From: Firmicutes bacterium UBA3930
GTDB lineage: Bacteria > Bacillota > Clostridia > Caldicoprobacterales > Caldicoprobacteraceae
NCBI GenBank assembly: GCA_002385885.1
Contig: DGEI01000012.1
Span: forward strand, 1-5,685
DNA length: 5,685 nt
Direction of reading: 5' to 3'
Positions 5,086 to 5,685 of this stretch are shown here, piece after piece. Every line of letters begins with the position of its first letter. Within the stretch, counting starts at the first letter, position 1. The position numbers and the translations under genes are program-made. The notes under the pieces were generated by a model. It was not told the origin of the DNA. It saw nothing but the letters and a program-made list of their open reading frames with translations, and made no database searches.

Positions 5086-5685
5086 TCACCTCACTTTCTC
5101 CACATTGGTAAGGTCTACAACGCCATCTACCATTTTAGCCCGGAAAAATATCGGTGTTATGTTGTTTTTGTCGCTGTAATCCATGTCATATAGCATCAAT
5201 CCATAATCTTGTTCTCCAACCAGTTCACTTTTCGGGCACTCACCTTCCAGCAGGGTAACTTTTGCCGGGAATTCCCGCGCGCCAAGATAACTTTTGTGGA
5301 AATACTGGCCATTTCTCAGCCTTCTAAGGATTACGTTATAGTGTTTTTCAGGCGTGTCTCCTTCTTCGCTGTTTATCCCGGTCATTATGAAATCTGCTTC
5401 AATGACGTATTTTACGTTTTTCAGGACTGTAGCTGATCTTTGCTGGATTGATTGCGTGGTATCAATATACCCTTTTGCTGATTTGCTACCTTTCATAAGT
5501 TTTCTCACATCAGAATCAGATATTTTACAGTCGACCTCATTTCTTAGTATTGTCGTAAACTCCGGCTTTTTCAGCACATGGATCCGATTTATTCTCCATT
5601 TTATCTGGGGTTTCCAGTAAATGGATTCTAGTATGCCCCTTGCTGCCGAAGGTGTTATGAAATCATATGAATATCTTTCTACTTT
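5086..5685 (-). CDS. cas5c: Cas5c (Cas5d) pre-crRNA endoribonuclease and Cascade subunit, 5' end cut by window
   Basis: The reading frame is open to the window edge and gives 199 residues, against about 220-240 for the family, so roughly 20-40 N-terminal residues lie outside. The visible protein begins KVERYSYDFITPSAARGILE, then SIYWKPQIKWRINRIHVL, the typical N-terminal half of Cas5d, and includes YFHKSYLGAREFPAKV, the family's G(C/A)REFPA block. In type I-C, Cas5c replaces Cas6: it cuts the repeat at the 3' base of the hairpin and then caps the crRNA 5' handle. A Tyr/Lys/His set is reported as catalytic in Cas5d. The Y of IYWKP and the KH of PEKHYN are candidates, but I cannot align numbering here. 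A GTG at 5577 is an internal codon, not the start. The stop is 4 nt before cas8c. Confidence 0.96.
   Translation of the reverse strand, partial: KVERYSYDFITPSAARGILESIYWKPQIKWRINRIHVLKKPEFTTILRNEVDCKISDSDVRKLMKGSKSAKGYIDTTQSIQQRSATVLKNVKYVIEADFIMTGINSEEGDTPEKHYNVILRRLRNGQYFHKSYLGAREFPAKVTLLEGECPKSELVGEQDYGLMLYDMDYSDKNNITPIFFRAKMVDGVVDLTNVEKVR

Noticed and set aside
5086..5577. cas5 as a complete 163-residue gene starting at GTG 5577
   Set aside because: The frame stays open upstream to the window edge, and the upstream residues (KVERYSYD, TPSAARG, YWKP) are conserved Cas5d blocks. The GTG is an internal valine codon and the gene is truncated by the window, not by mutation.
356..5685. A novel system hidden among the cas genes
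   Set aside because: Every gene is an intact member of the standard type I-C set in the standard order. I found no extra ORF, fusion, insertion sequence, tRNA or frameshift between them.

Overview
The window is the adaptation end of a type I-C (Dvulg subtype) CRISPR-Cas locus. All genes lie on the minus strand, so they read from right to left: cas5c (cut by the right edge), cas8c, cas7c, cas4, cas1, cas2, then a leader, then the first units of the CRISPR array (cut by the left edge). Gene order, protein lengths and the array repeat all agree with subtype I-C. No cas3 is visible; if present it would lie beyond the right edge, upstream of cas5c.

Organism: the sequence is A+T-leaning, uses strong purine-rich Shine-Dalgarno sites (AAGGAGG, GGAGG) and contains GTG and possibly TTG starts. 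The Cas proteins look like those I associate with low-GC Gram-positive bacteria, and the repeat resembles clostridial I-C repeats. A Clostridia-type Firmicute is my best guess; this is an inference, not a demonstrated assignment.

Layout: 1-142 holds two complete 33-nt repeats, one complete 36-nt spacer and one spacer running to the left edge. 143-355 is the leader and spacer-proximal promoter region, rich in inverted repeats. 356-646 is cas2, 659-1690 cas1, 1674-2351 cas4, 2351-3241 cas7c, 3279-5081 cas8c, and 5086-5685 a 5'-truncated cas5c. Junctions are tight (4 nt, 37 nt, 1-nt overlap, 17-nt overlap, 12 nt), which indicates one operon with translational coupling.

How it works together, from family knowledge: Cas4, Cas1 and Cas2 select, trim and integrate new spacers at the leader end. 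The array transcript is cut by Cas5c at the 3' base of each repeat hairpin, leaving an 11-nt 5' handle. Cas5c, Cas7c, Cas8c and the small subunit Cas11c form the Cascade surveillance complex, and Cas3 would degrade the target. No separate cas11 gene is present. The sequence instead shows a near-perfect internal Shine-Dalgarno inside cas8c with an in-frame TTG 8 nt downstream, which would yield a 121-residue Cas11c.

The most interesting signals outside the plain gene list are the internal Cas11c start, a leader hairpin with a possible pseudoknot partner, nested dyads over a candidate array promoter, and a base change at the Cas5c cleavage position in the leader-proximal repeat. I did not find an undescribed system; this is a recognisable type I-C locus with some unusual regulatory detail.
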